Shown here in pieces: positions 7,376 to 15,764 of a stretch of DNA of 64,000 bases. Both the position numbers and the translations under genes were made by a program. This stretch comes from a virus, in the IMG/VR virus record IMGVR_UViG_3300019458_000191, positions 1 through 64,000 of that record; one strand, written 5' to 3'. The number at the start of each line of letters is the position of its first letter. Position 1 is the stretch's first letter. The notes beneath the pieces are model-generated. The model searched no databases, was not told the origin of the DNA, and worked only from the letters and a program-made list of their open reading frames with translations.

Positions 7376-8590
7376 TTATAATACATTTTTAGGATTGTCT
7401 TTGTTTTTTAATAATCTCTCTTGAATTTCGGCCGGACTCATAGACTTATCAACATACTTACTTTTGACCACACCACTTCCATCAAAGATTCCAAAAAAAT
7501 TATCAAATAATCTATTGAATTGGTCGTTAGTAGCTTTATCTAAACAAATCTCTCTATCTGTTCTTCCGGGACGTTTTAAAGCTGGGTCTAATTTTTCAGG
7601 ATGATTAGTAGTCATAATCAACAATCTCCCTTCACCACTCAAAATACCATCTAAAGCATTTAATAAACCGCTCATGGATACATTACTTATAGGTTGTTCT
7701 TTCTTTTCTTTTTCCTCAGTTTCACTATTGACACGAGTTTTGAATACCGCATCAATATCTTCAATGACTAATAATGAACTTGGTCTAAGATTACTTACTA
7801 ACATATAAAGATCTTTATCGCTGACGGATTTATCTGCTAAACTTAAAAAGTAAATCGGACAATTAAGTTCTCCAGCCAATGCCAATATCAATGAACTTTT
7901 TCCACAACCCGGAGGACCAAATAAAAGATATCCTCGCCGATATGGAATTCCTTTATTTTTATACCATTCCTTTCCATCCATGAATTGCTTTGCGTCGCCA
8001 ATTATATCATCCATTAAATTTCCGTCCAGAATAACATCATTCTTTGTCTTCGTTCCTCTTAACACTCTATAATGCCAATCTGACCCACTATTAATATAAG
8101 ATTTTACACAACCTTCTCCAATAGATTCACCCACAATACGAGCATCTTCAATCATTTTGATTAAACGTTTCTTGTTTCGACCAAATGTTTGAAAAACAAA
8201 AGTATCATAATGGGCGGATGGCCAAGCAAATTCTACCTTTTCTCTTCGTCGTTCAAACCAAATGGGCCAACCATTATGGAATAAAAAATGCCTTCCAACT
8301 GCCGGGCTTAAAAACAAATCGTGACTATGGGCACTGTTCCAAAGACTGTTTAAAATGGAATGTCTTCCGTGTTGAAAATTTGGATGATTTGTTAAAAATT
8401 TAGTAATCCACTGAAATGCTTGGTCATGTTGAGGAATTTCCATTGTAACAAGAAATTTGTTTCTTGTCCATCTCCATACATGTAAAGGAACGCCTCTTAA
8501 TGTTGCCAGTATGGAACCAAAGACCATTAACAATAATCCTCCTGATGCTAATGAATTCTTATCTAAAAACTGAACAAGTTGCTCCCACAT
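7376..8590 (-). CDS. BCS1-like AAA+ ATPase with N-terminal membrane helix
   Basis: 404 aa. One membrane helix at about 15-33 is followed by a BCS1_N-like region and the AAA module: Walker A GPPGCGKSS (225-233), Walker B LLVIEDID (273-280), sensor TTNHPEKLDPALKRPGR (327-343). This order (membrane helix, BCS1_N, AAA) is that of mitochondrial Bcs1, a translocase for folded proteins; phage members have no assigned role. No Shine-Dalgarno consensus is obvious. A second, shorter BCS1/AAA-type ATPase is at 23435-24439. Confidence 0.88.
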   Translation of the reverse strand: MWEQLVQFLDKNSLASGGLLLMVFGSILATLRGVPLHVWRWTRNKFLVTMEIPQHDQAFQWITKFLTNHPNFQHGRHSILNSLWNSAHSHDLFLSPAVGRHFLFHNGWPIWFERRREKVEFAWPSAHYDTFVFQTFGRNKKRLIKMIEDARIVGESIGEGCVKSYINSGSDWHYRVLRGTKTKNDVILDGNLMDDIIGDAKQFMDGKEWYKNKGIPYRRGYLLFGPPGCGKSSLILALAGELNCPIYFLSLADKSVSDKDLYMLVSNLRPSSLLVIEDIDAVFKTRVNSETEEKEKKEQPISNVSMSGLLNALDGILSGEGRLLIMTTNHPEKLDPALKRPGRTDREICLDKATNDQFNRLFDNFFGIFDGSGVVKSKYVDKSMSPAEIQERLLKNKDNPKNVL

Positions 8591-8594
8591 ATTA

Positions 8595-8729
8595 TTAAAT
8601 CAATTCGACATAATCGATAATATCATGACAAGATGTTGGAAATTTAGAAACCATTTCTGACGGAATAATAATGATATCTGTGGACCAAATTCTTCTATAA
8701 AAATCAGGGTCAAGTCGTTCTATTAACAT
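8595..8729 (-). CDS. Hypothetical 44-aa protein
   Basis: Frame MLIERLDPDFYRRIW..., ending DIIDYVELI, starts inside the last codons of the glycosylase-like gene (ATG at 8727-8729, that gene's stop at 8723-8725) and ends 4 nt before the ATPase gene. Fits the tight packing; function unknown. Confidence 0.5.
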   Translation of the reverse strand: MLIERLDPDFYRRIWSTDIIIIPSEMVSKFPTSCHDIIDYVELI

Positions 8730-9268
8730 ACGATTAAATCTTTTGATGGCCAGATATAAGCCAAATTATTTGGTGTACCGGGAAAATACTTTGTGTAATA
8801 TTCAGGAAGCTTTCTTATCAAATTTGATTGATGAGAACAATGAAAATTGTTATCGCCAATCCAATATGGGATCACAACTGGTAAATGTTCAATATTACAT
8901 TCAATTGAACGAAACTTTGGATAACACGTATCACGAAATCCTCTTGCAGACCATTCATTGCAAATGTTGAATCCATATTCTACCAAGCTTCGGTCATATC
9001 CCCTCCACATTTGAACGGCAGGATGATTATACCAAGGAGTTTTTCTTACAGTTGGTGTTTTATTTTTTTTAGATTCATTAAATTCCTCAAGATTACAAGA
9101 TTCCCAAACAGGAGTGTTATCTTGTCTATAATTAATCAACATTTGATACGGGCCAATGGCTAATACTTGAAGTATCTGTAAGGCTTCTACTCTTTGTTTT
9201 CCTAATCGTTTATTATCCAAGACTTTTGAGGTCTGAACAAAATCGGGATAAGGTAAGAATGTCTGCAT
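8723..9268 (-). CDS. Pyrimidine-dimer DNA glycosylase-like protein (MSMEG_6728/Pyr_excise type)
   Basis: The first 25 residues (MQTFLPYPDFVQTSKVLDNK, then RLGKQRVEALQIL) and the later WYNHPAVQMWRGY are signature pieces of a family related to T4 endonuclease V (DenV), in which the N-terminal segment carries the catalytic amine. About 181 aa from the ATG used. A TTG 27 nt further up (9295) lies 6 nt from the promoter's -10 box and is an alternative leaderless start. Confidence 0.7.
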   Translation of the reverse strand: MQTFLPYPDFVQTSKVLDNKRLGKQRVEALQILQVLAIGPYQMLINYRQDNTPVWESCNLEEFNESKKNKTPTVRKTPWYNHPAVQMWRGYDRSLVEYGFNICNEWSARGFRDTCYPKFRSIECNIEHLPVVIPYWIGDNNFHCSHQSNLIRKLPEYYTKYFPGTPNNLAYIWPSKDLIVC

Positions 9269-9301
9269 ATAAATCTTTTTTGTGTAACCGTTCAATCATA
9301 T

Positions 9302-9330
9302 ACAATAGACCACATCTATGATTTCGTCAA
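9302..9330 (-). promoter_or_regulatory. sigma70-type promoter, leftward arm of a divergent pair
   Basis: TTGACG (9325-9330), 17 bp, TATTGT (9302-9307), minus strand. Confidence 0.75.
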
Positions 9331-9344
9331 CCGAATATAATATG

Positions 9345-9373
9345 TTGAAGGTGTTGTCATTTCATCTTATTGT
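9345..9373 (+). promoter_or_regulatory. sigma70-type promoter, rightward arm (leaderless type)
   Basis: TTGAAG (9345-9350), 17 bp, TATTGT (9368-9373). The ATG at 9383 is 9 nt below the -10 box. Confidence 0.65.
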
Positions 9374-9382
9374 AATTCAACT

Positions 9383-9631
9383 ATGAAGATTCTTAACGAA
9401 TTGGTTGATACGGTTGTTGAAGCAGAGGTTATTCAAAATGAAGACAGAACTTTTTCATTGAAAATGACTCCGAAACTTTATGAAGACCTTTTCACAATAC
9501 AAGCCAAAGTTGATTCTATGGAAAGAATATTGACAACCATGAGAAATGACAGTGCAGAAAAACATTCAGATACTCTCGTTGGTAAAATGGTTGTTGAATA
9601 CTCTGATGCACTATTAAAATTAATAGAATGA
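9383..9631 (+). CDS. Hypothetical protein, 82 aa
   Basis: Unrecognised, acidic, predicted mostly helical. No ribosome-binding site; start sits at the predicted transcription start. Its TGA overlaps the ATG of the dCMP deaminase gene (ATGA). Confidence 0.6.
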   Translation: MKILNELVDTVVEAEVIQNEDRTFSLKMTPKLYEDLFTIQAKVDSMERILTTMRNDSAEKHSDTLVGKMVVEYSDALLKLIE

Positions 9632-10191
9632 AAGATTTAACTCCTGAACTACAGAATTGTATCAAGTCGGATTTTGTAAATTATGTTCCGCCTTCGTGGG
9701 ATGTATTGTTTATGAGAATGGTATATCTTATTTCTACAAAATCAAAAGACCCTTCTACAAAAATCGGGTCTGTCATTGTTGGTCCTGATCACGAAATAAT
9801 AAGTGTAGGATATAATGGTATTCCAAGAGGCGTAAATGATAATGTATTAGAAAGATTTGAAAGACCGGAGAAATACAATTACTTTGAACATGCCGAACGA
9901 AATGCTATACTTTCAGTAGCAAGGGTCGGTGGCCCATCATTAAAAGGGTGTATCATGTACACACAATCAATGCCTTGTTCAGATTGTGCAAGGTCGGCAA
10001 TACAATCCGGAATAAAATGTCTAGTTTTACATAGGCCATACGAAAAAATATTTGATTATCTTGCTAAGAGTTGGCAAAATTCTTGTGACGCCGCAGCGAT
10101 TATGGTTCAAGAATCTGGTATAGAAATAAGATATGTAGAAGAATTTGTCGGATGTGGAACATACATCCGAGGAAAATATATTGAGGTATAA
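9628..10191 (+). CDS. Deoxycytidylate (dCMP) deaminase
   Basis: 187 aa with the zinc-deaminase signature: HAERNA (His ligand and proton-shuttle Glu, about 88-93) and PCSDCARS (two Cys ligands, about 113-120). The N-terminal DPSTKIGSVIVG and GYNGIPRG segments are typical of the dCMP rather than the cytidine branch. The enzyme turns dCMP into dUMP, the substrate of the thymidylate synthase encoded at 27448-28533. Translationally coupled to the 82-aa gene upstream. Confidence 0.93.
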   Translation: MKDLTPELQNCIKSDFVNYVPPSWDVLFMRMVYLISTKSKDPSTKIGSVIVGPDHEIISVGYNGIPRGVNDNVLERFERPEKYNYFEHAERNAILSVARVGGPSLKGCIMYTQSMPCSDCARSAIQSGIKCLVLHRPYEKIFDYLAKSWQNSCDAAAIMVQESGIEIRYVEEFVGCGTYIRGKYIEV

Positions 10192-10192
10192 T

Positions 10193-10579
10193 ATGAATGA
10201 TGATGCATCGATGGGTGAAGTTCAAGTAGTTCAATTTAAAAATGTTAAATTGTTGAGATTAGGCGTACCAAACAAAAACGGTACGGTTTATACAAAGGAA
10301 TGTGTAGAAAAGGCTCTAGCAAAAATGAATAATGAAGAGGATAAGGTCATTGTTCATAATGTGTATGCCGAAAATCCCATGCCAGTTGGCATGATCGAAA
10401 ATCTGAGAATTGAAGGGGATTTATTAATGGCTGATTGTTTATTTAATCCTGAATTTATCAAATTGATTGAAGGTAAGACTATAAATGTAAGACCTATTGG
10501 ACAAGGCGTGTTTGATGAAAACGGAAAATTAGAAGATTATACTATTAGTGGGCTGACCGTGGTTTATCAGCCACAATAA
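10193..10579 (+). CDS. Hypothetical protein, 128 aa; weak likeness to prohead-protease N-termini
   Basis: The segment RLGVPNKNGTVYTKECVEKAL resembles the N-N-G-x-x-Y start of T4 gp21-type prohead proteases, followed by a beta-rich region (GMIENLRIEGDLLMADC). No catalytic His/Ser pair is visible and the protein is about half the usual length, so a protease role is not claimed. The ATG at 10193 is preceded by GAGGT. Confidence 0.55.
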   Translation: MNDDASMGEVQVVQFKNVKLLRLGVPNKNGTVYTKECVEKALAKMNNEEDKVIVHNVYAENPMPVGMIENLRIEGDLLMADCLFNPEFIKLIEGKTINVRPIGQGVFDENGKLEDYTISGLTVVYQPQ

Positions 10580-11605
10580 TTAGTTAACGGCTACGTTGGT
10601 ATAGTCTCCCTTTATTGCCCACTCTGCAATATCCTTGAGGGTCTTTAGTATATTACGTATCCATTCTTCTTTTAATCCAAAGTGATGTATGGTGGCTCCA
10701 CGCCCGCCTTTTTCGGTTTTATCTGGAGTCACTAAAGATTGAATCTTAAAATCATTATCTTCCACCATTTCTATTCGTCTTAATAATTCTTTTGCTGGAA
10801 CAGTAAAAGATGGTTCATCTTCGTCCAAAGATGCATCATTGAAACTTAGTAAATCTTTAAATATTGCTCGTGCCGTCCTATAAGTAATACTCAAATCCGG
10901 AGGCATATCTTGTTCAGGAGTTTTTAAAACCGGAATTCTAATTACTTGAGATTTGTATGTACCGCTTTGTTCCGGTCCTTTAAACGGACCGATTTCAATT
11001 CCTTCATCTGTTAAATAGTATTTAATAGCATTCAGAAATACGTTCATTAATCGATTGGGGATTCCACTAATATAAAAGTTTATTGTCCCTGAATCTTTAT
11101 CAAACGAATCACCATCAGGAGCAAAAGTTTCTCCCTTTAATCCTATTTGTTTATACGTTTCTTTTTCTTGTTCTGTAAACTGTTTTTCTATGATAGGAAT
11201 TAAAACTTTATCTTGTAAAAAGAAACAAAGGTCTAAAATAGTATTCAATCTCCGTTCGGTTACATCCGGAACAAAAACAGAAACACCTTCATAAATGGCA
11301 TCTTGTTTGGTCGATTCTTGAAGGCCAACGTTTTTATTGATTTTTAATTTATTAATACCTCTTGAACGCATTAAGGATTCTACAGACAGTAATTTTTGAA
11401 GTATTTTTCTTCCTTCTTCAGTCTTTACGTTGGTTCTTAATCCTATAATTAATGATTCTATTTCACTTCTGTAGATGAATGAAGTTTGTTTTGCGTCATC
11501 AAAGATTTGATTGACTGCACGAAGCCATTTGGATTCTTCTGAATGACCTACTCCTAACTCGGAAAGTAGTTCAAATATTAAAGATTTTAGGTCCGGCTCC
11601 GTCAT
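10580..11605 (-). CDS. Hypothetical protein, 341 aa
   Basis: Unrecognised, soluble, largely helical with a central beta-rich stretch (about 165-235). Convergent with the preceding plus-strand gene: the two stops abut at 10579/10580. Its ATG forms one end of a perfect palindrome (11603-11629). Confidence 0.6.
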   Translation of the reverse strand: MTEPDLKSLIFELLSELGVGHSEESKWLRAVNQIFDDAKQTSFIYRSEIESLIIGLRTNVKTEEGRKILQKLLSVESLMRSRGINKLKINKNVGLQESTKQDAIYEGVSVFVPDVTERRLNTILDLCFFLQDKVLIPIIEKQFTEQEKETYKQIGLKGETFAPDGDSFDKDSGTINFYISGIPNRLMNVFLNAIKYYLTDEGIEIGPFKGPEQSGTYKSQVIRIPVLKTPEQDMPPDLSITYRTARAIFKDLLSFNDASLDEDEPSFTVPAKELLRRIEMVEDNDFKIQSLVTPDKTEKGGRGATIHHFGLKEEWIRNILKTLKDIAEWAIKGDYTNVAVN

Positions 11606-11629
11606 AATGATATAAATATTATCATTATG
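11603..11629. repeat. Perfect palindrome with 10-bp arms over a start codon
   Basis: CATAATGATA, a 7-nt centre (TAAATAT), then TATCATTATG. The left arm begins with the complement of the start codon of the gene at 10580-11605. Could be an operator or a hairpin at the translation start. Confidence 0.6.
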
Positions 11630-11647
11630 AGTAAAGAAACGATAATA

Positions 11648-11839
11648 TCAAACAAAAGGAAAAGATTCTTCTCTATCAAGTTCCGACTGAATCAACCTCT
11701 CTGCTAGAGATTTTGTTTCTATTTTGTGTCTTCTTGTTTCTAGTTCTAATAACCTTTGTAACCGAATATTTTCACGTTTAAGTTTACGATTTTCTTTCTG
11801 TAATCTCAACACTGCAAATTCAATACTTTTATCTCTCAT
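11648..11839 (-). CDS. Small coiled-coil protein, 63 aa
   Basis: Starts at MRDKSIEF inside the end of the methyltransferase gene. Residues 8-55 are a heptad-like run with Leu and Ile at spaced positions amid Lys/Arg/Glu, a leucine-zipper-type coiled coil. Function unknown. Confidence 0.6.
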   Translation of the reverse strand: MRDKSIEFAVLRLQKENRKLKRENIRLQRLLELETRRHKIETKSLAERLIQSELDREESFPFV

Positions 11840-12353
11840 AATTATAATTAGTTCGGAAGATTCCCATTGCAATACCGGCCGCCGTTCCAACATTCATAGA
11901 ACGAACAGAACCATAAGCCGGTATGGTTACAATTGCATTACACCCTTGTAAAACGTCATCTGATAGGCCGGCCTGTTCTTCTCCTACAATAATTATGGGA
12001 TTCTTTGGCCATCGGAATTCAAAAAGATTCTCCATTTTATAATTAATATTGTTTTCCAAAGCGATAGGGATATATTTGTCTTCGATTGACGACCAAAACT
12101 CTGCCAGTGAGCGACAATAATTCATCGGAGTGTAGTGTTGGGTGCCTACCACACCCCTTTTGTCCCAACCCTTGCTGCCTTCAATATAGAATACTTCACG
12201 AAAACCAAAGAAATTTGCAGTTCTTAGAACATTTGAAAGATTGAAGTCGCCTGTCGCATGCATCATTGCAATGGCCGCAGGAATGGTGTTTTCGGAACAA
12301 TAATTCTTAATTGCTTCGACTTCAAGGTTCTTTAGATGGTCGCGGACATTCAT
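11829..12353 (-). CDS. SpoU/TrmH-type RNA methyltransferase (second of two)
   Basis: 174 aa with the classic SPOUT signatures: NLSNVLRTANFFGF near the start, VGEEQAGLSDDVL (about 120-132) and IPAYGSVRSMNVGTAAGIAM near the end, closest to TrmH/TrmL 2'-O-methylases. The ATG at 12353 was chosen because the -10 box (TATATT, 12359-12364) lies just upstream; the ATG at 12368 lies before the -10 box and would not be transcribed. The message is then leaderless. Confidence 0.9.
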   Translation of the reverse strand: MNVRDHLKNLEVEAIKNYCSENTIPAAIAMMHATGDFNLSNVLRTANFFGFREVFYIEGSKGWDKRGVVGTQHYTPMNYCRSLAEFWSSIEDKYIPIALENNINYKMENLFEFRWPKNPIIIVGEEQAGLSDDVLQGCNAIVTIPAYGSVRSMNVGTAAGIAMGIFRTNYNYER

Positions 12354-12358
12354 GACCA

Positions 12359-12386
12359 AATATACCATCTAAATATAAAAAGTCAA
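12359..12386 (-). promoter_or_regulatory. Promoter abutting the SpoU gene start
   Basis: TTGACT (12381-12386), 16 bp ending GATGG, TATATT (12359-12364); ATG after 5 nt. Confidence 0.8.
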
Positions 12387-12387
12387 C

Positions 12388-13398
12388 TCAGAATAATTCG
12401 TCGATTAAGGTTGTTAAATAAGAAACATTTACTGCACTTGGGTCGGTAGAACGAAGCTTTGCCAAAATCTCATGGAAATAGGCCATATCGACTCCGGTTA
12501 ATTGTTCTTCCAACACCTTAAAATCTTTGAGATTCAGTTCACTCAACTGCATCAAAATCTTTAATAATTGGCCAGCATTAATGTGCCATCCACGTTTAAT
12601 AAACTTACGAATTCGACAAACAGAAGCGAGCGGATATTTTGAACCAATATAAACCAATTCCTTTGTTAATAAACATTCAAGGGCCTTTGGGTCAAGATGA
12701 ACATCATTATCCCAAGAAGTCCAATAATTTCGACAATGAGCAAAATCATAGTTTTCATGAATGACTGAAGGTTCGCCATAAAATCGAATAACAATTTGAA
12801 CTTGGTCAGTCAAGGTAATTGCGTTAGAAGAAAGGAATACCGGTTTGAATTTTTTCTCAGAATTCTTTCGGAGTTGATTAGAAATGTCAACCAATCCTTC
12901 GATGTAATTTCCACCAGCATCTCTCATTGGGACACCAGACATTTCAAAATATTGGTAAGAATTCTCACCGTCTTCTACAGATGAAATTCCAGCAGACTTA
13001 GCGACAATTTTGATTCTATCCCCCTCTTCTCTAACAGAAATCGGAACGGTGATTCCGGTATTATCATTTTCAGGAACAGATTCTACTTCGGCAGTTTCAG
13101 TGATAATATCCGCTGCTGCTTCACCAACAAGGTCTTTGGTGTCTTGTGCCGTCTTCATAGCTTCCTTATCCTTTAGAAATTGTGCCACATAGTATTTAGC
13201 AACGGCTAATGTAGTTTCCTTGTTTCTAAAATAAAAATCAAAATCATTCACGTCTTCATTGAGAAGCATAGAAGCAATCGCTCCTCCGGTCATGATTGTA
13301 TTTTTCTCAACCAATTGTCGAACCGAATCATCGGTGATAGTTTTAACCCACTGATTAAATTTGCTAGTAATAATTTTGTTAATTGTTTTAGTTTTCAT
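12388..13398 (-). CDS. Nucleotidyltransferase-like protein
   Basis: 336 aa. Residues 35-58 (TIMTGGAIASMLL, VNDFDFYFRN) have the GG...D-x-D form of the polymerase-beta-type nucleotidyltransferase active site. The C-terminal third (about 215-300) is a helical region with WDNDVHLDPKALECL and CRIRKFIKRGW, a layout like that of CCA-adding or poly(A)-polymerase relatives carried by large phages. Substrate unknown. Confidence 0.65.
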   Translation of the reverse strand: MKTKTINKIITSKFNQWVKTITDDSVRQLVEKNTIMTGGAIASMLLNEDVNDFDFYFRNKETTLAVAKYYVAQFLKDKEAMKTAQDTKDLVGEAAADIITETAEVESVPENDNTGITVPISVREEGDRIKIVAKSAGISSVEDGENSYQYFEMSGVPMRDAGGNYIEGLVDISNQLRKNSEKKFKPVFLSSNAITLTDQVQIVIRFYGEPSVIHENYDFAHCRNYWTSWDNDVHLDPKALECLLTKELVYIGSKYPLASVCRIRKFIKRGWHINAGQLLKILMQLSELNLKDFKVLEEQLTGVDMAYFHEILAKLRSTDPSAVNVSYLTTLIDELF

Positions 13399-13407
13399 AA
13401 ATAGTGT

Positions 13408-13436
13408 GTGTAATTTTCTCTAAGATAAAAAGTCAA
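13408..13436 (-). promoter_or_regulatory. Possible promoter for the nucleotidyltransferase-like gene
   Basis: TTGACT (13431-13436) is clear; the best -10 at 17 bp is TTACAC (13408-13413), weak. The ATG at 13398 is 9 nt further. Confidence 0.45.
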
Positions 13437-13439
13437 GGG

Positions 13440-14057
13440 TTACTCTTTTCTTAAAAAGTAACTAGGAGGCAATACATAGAACATGTATTCTTTTTCAAGA
13501 CTATCAGAACCATTATTTTTACCATCAAGTTTTCCATTCTTGCCTTCCATTCCATTTTTTCCGTTTCCTTGTTCGCCGTTTTTGCCTTGACCTTTTCCCT
13601 TACCTTTACCTTTTGATTTTAATTCGCCTCGTACTATTTGACCCTTAGCGTTAGAAGGCATTACATTCTTTTGTAATTCTTCATGTAGTGGTCGAGAATA
13701 TGGAAGACGAAATAATCTAGGTTCAGATCTGTCTGTTTTATAGGCAAAAACATTCATTATCAATGAATCGTATTTTGTAGGAATAGACTCCAATAAAAGA
13801 TAGATACTACCATCAAATTTTAATTGTTCGTTTGGTTCTTTAATTACTACATGTCTGATAGCAACGACTTTTGGAACATATTTATCTTTAGCTGCCCATC
13901 CCATAGCTGATTCCCAAATGGAAGAAAATAAAGCACAAAACAAAAAAAACATTGAAATGACAAAAACTTTTAATGTCAATGGCACGGTTGATTCTTTAAG
14001 AATCCAAAATCCTAACGCACATAGTAAAATAAGTGTTATAGATAGAGCAATAAACAT
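13440..14057 (-). CDS. Membrane protein with Gly/Lys-repeat tail
   Basis: 205 aa: two N-terminal membrane helices (about 3-20 and 29-47), then a soluble domain, then a low-complexity stretch at about 148-183 built from GKGKGKGQGKN-like repeats. Lies directly downstream of the ExbD-like gene (9 nt), so it is likely the third member of a channel operon. Confidence 0.6.
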   Translation of the reverse strand: MFIALSITLILLCALGFWILKESTVPLTLKVFVISMFFLFCALFSSIWESAMGWAAKDKYVPKVVAIRHVVIKEPNEQLKFDGSIYLLLESIPTKYDSLIMNVFAYKTDRSEPRLFRLPYSRPLHEELQKNVMPSNAKGQIVRGELKSKGKGKGKGQGKNGEQGNGKNGMEGKNGKLDGKNNGSDSLEKEYMFYVLPPSYFLRKE

Positions 14058-14066
14058 AGGTTTTCC

Positions 14067-14741
14067 TTATTCTGGATGATTATATGGTTCAGGTGTCGCT
14101 GGTGGTTCAGGAACATTTTGTGAACCATTAATACTATCTTGTTGTGGACCACTAAATTGTGAATCGTGATGTTCTTGTAAGATAGAAGTTGGTAATTCAT
14201 TTATATCCGTGATGTTGTCGTTCTTATCTACGGAGAATCTAAAAAAGGTCAATTCTTCTCCGTTAGTTGTGAATTCCTTTTCTCTTTCGATAACAATACC
14301 ATAAGGTTTTGTTTTAATTAATCGAACCTTAGCCTTTACATTCCCTTGTGAATTTTTCATATTATAGGAATGAACATTAACAATGTATTCTCCCTCAAAA
14401 GTTCCACGAATGGATATCAACTCTTCATTGACTTTATTAACTACTTCCCCAAGTTCGTTTACTTCAGTAGTATTGGCTCCCAAACAGTCTCTATTAAGAG
14501 AGAACAAACTTCCTTGTCCTCCTTCTCTCGTTTTGAATCCACAAATATGTCCCTTAGAATCTTTGGACCATAAATCTAAATCTGTCGGACCTTCCCACGT
14601 CAAAACAACTTGAAATAGAACGTTTTGTTGAAGAGCAGGGTCGGCATCCGATTTAGTCACTTTTAACAAAAGAAAAACAGCAACAAGTGTTAAAATGAAA
14701 CTAAATAATACATCAATGAATGGAACGATTTTTTTATTCAT
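14067..14741 (-). CDS. ExbD-like membrane protein fused to a DUF2135-like domain
   Basis: 224 aa. The N-terminal KIVPFIDVLFSFILTLV helix matches the single membrane helix of ExbD/TolR/MotB, including the conserved Asp (residue 10) that carries protons. After it comes a beta-rich domain: VVLTWEGPTDLDLW, GGQGSLFSLNRDC and GEYIVNVHSYN, which look like DUF2135 and not the usual ExbD periplasmic domain. A Pro/Gln-rich tail ends the protein. Overlaps the ExbB-like gene by 8 nt. Confidence 0.65.
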   Translation of the reverse strand: MNKKIVPFIDVLFSFILTLVAVFLLLKVTKSDADPALQQNVLFQVVLTWEGPTDLDLWSKDSKGHICGFKTREGGQGSLFSLNRDCLGANTTEVNELGEVVNKVNEELISIRGTFEGEYIVNVHSYNMKNSQGNVKAKVRLIKTKPYGIVIEREKEFTTNGEELTFFRFSVDKNDNITDINELPTSILQEHHDSQFSGPQQDSINGSQNVPEPPATPEPYNHPE

Positions 14742-15219
14742 GGTGAGTAATCACAAATTTCTGTAATTGAAGGAAAATCGACGTTACAATACCAACCAGT
14801 GTGGTATAGAATGCAGTCGCCAAACCAGCACGAAGAGAGATGATGACTTGTTCTGGATTTGGAGCTTGTCCACCAAGAGAGTTATACATCATAATACAGA
14901 AACCGATGATCGTTCCCAATAAACCCAACACGAAGAAATTATCTGAAAATAAATCCAATAGAGCCAATCTCTTTGTAACCAATTCCTTTTTTAAGGATTT
15001 CAATCTATAAGCCAAATATCCAGCAACGGATGAACCCAACACATACAATATCATAAGAATCAAACAAATGTAAGATTGGTCGTTCTTAATGAATAATTCT
15101 ATCAATCCTCTATTGTATGCAATAAGTCCGCCAGCTATACTGGCAGCAAAAATAATGAACCATTGAATAAATAATTTGTGAGGATTGGATTTAAGAAGTT
15201 TTGTTTTTTCAGTTTTCAT
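14734..15219 (-). CDS. MotA/TolQ/ExbB-type proton-channel protein
   Basis: 161 aa with four hydrophobic helices (about 18-37, 50-70, 92-112, 133-155). The last two carry the family pattern: FVLGLLGTIIGF and ISLRAGLATAFYTTLVG. ExbB/MotA pentamers surround an ExbD/MotB dimer and use the proton gradient for mechanical work; the partner is encoded directly downstream. Predicted leaderless from the promoter at 15228-15255. Confidence 0.85.
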   Translation of the reverse strand: MKTEKTKLLKSNPHKLFIQWFIIFAASIAGGLIAYNRGLIELFIKNDQSYICLILMILYVLGSSVAGYLAYRLKSLKKELVTKRLALLDLFSDNFFVLGLLGTIIGFCIMMYNSLGGQAPNPEQVIISLRAGLATAFYTTLVGIVTSIFLQLQKFVITHHE

Positions 15220-15227
15220 TTAATGTT

Positions 15228-15255
15228 AATGTAATTCGATATTGGTGAACGTCAA
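15228..15255 (-). promoter_or_regulatory. Promoter of the ExbB/ExbD-like operon (leaderless type)
   Basis: TTGACG (15250-15255), 16 bp, TACATT (15228-15233); the ATG at 15219 follows after 8 nt. Confidence 0.65.
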
Positions 15256-15269
15256 AATATAAGAAACGA

Positions 15270-15458
15270 TTACTCGTTCCAATCATATTCGCTTCTAAGA
15301 TACTCACTAACAATGGATGGTAAATATTTTTGTTTTAACTCGTCAACAATAGAACGTAAATTTTCCAAAGCGTCGGATAGTAACATTCCATCATCTACGT
15401 TATGAGATTGAACAGTCATCATTGCGTCATGTAAACGCATTTTATCAAGCGAATTCAT
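15270..15458 (-). CDS. Hypothetical protein, 62 aa
   Basis: Unrecognised; helical, acidic, ending EYLRSEYDWNE. Confidence 0.55.
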   Translation of the reverse strand: MNSLDKMRLHDAMMTVQSHNVDDGMLLSDALENLRSIVDELKQKYLPSIVSEYLRSEYDWNE

Positions 15459-15512
15459 AATTTTATTTTAATTTTATTTTCATTCCAAAACGATTTAGCG
15501 GCATTACTGTAT

Positions 15513-15764
15513 TCAGTATTCAGTATCACACACATTACAAACACAGAGCCTCAATTTGTTTGGATTATCAATTTCTATTGGTAAAAACATACTATTTGGA
15601 ATGCCTATAGAATCTATCCACGATATACTTGATTCGTTAATTGTAACAAAACAATATATTTGTCTTGGTCTTTTATCTTTCCTACAAAATACACAAATAC
15701 CTAAACATTCTTCATCTGGTGTATTAAAAAATACATCAAAATTATCTTTGATTTCTCGACTCAT
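15513..15764 (-). CDS. Small zinc-ribbon-like protein, 83 aa
   Basis: Two Cys pairs, CVFC (about 24-27) and CNVC (about 76-79), separated by about 50 residues, suggest one zinc site. No further identity. Start overlaps the upstream stop by 4 nt. Confidence 0.6.
   Translation of the reverse strand: MSREIKDNFDVFFNTPDEECLGICVFCRKDKRPRQIYCFVTINESSISWIDSIGIPNSMFLPIEIDNPNKLRLCVCNVCDTEY

Noticed and set aside
10193-10579. Prohead protease (gp21-type) call
   Set aside because: Only the first strand and the N-N-G-x-x-Y-like motif match; catalytic residues and half the length are missing.
11627-11707. 26-codon plus-strand frame starting in the palindrome
   Set aside because: It is antisense to the coiled-coil gene and has no ribosome-binding site.
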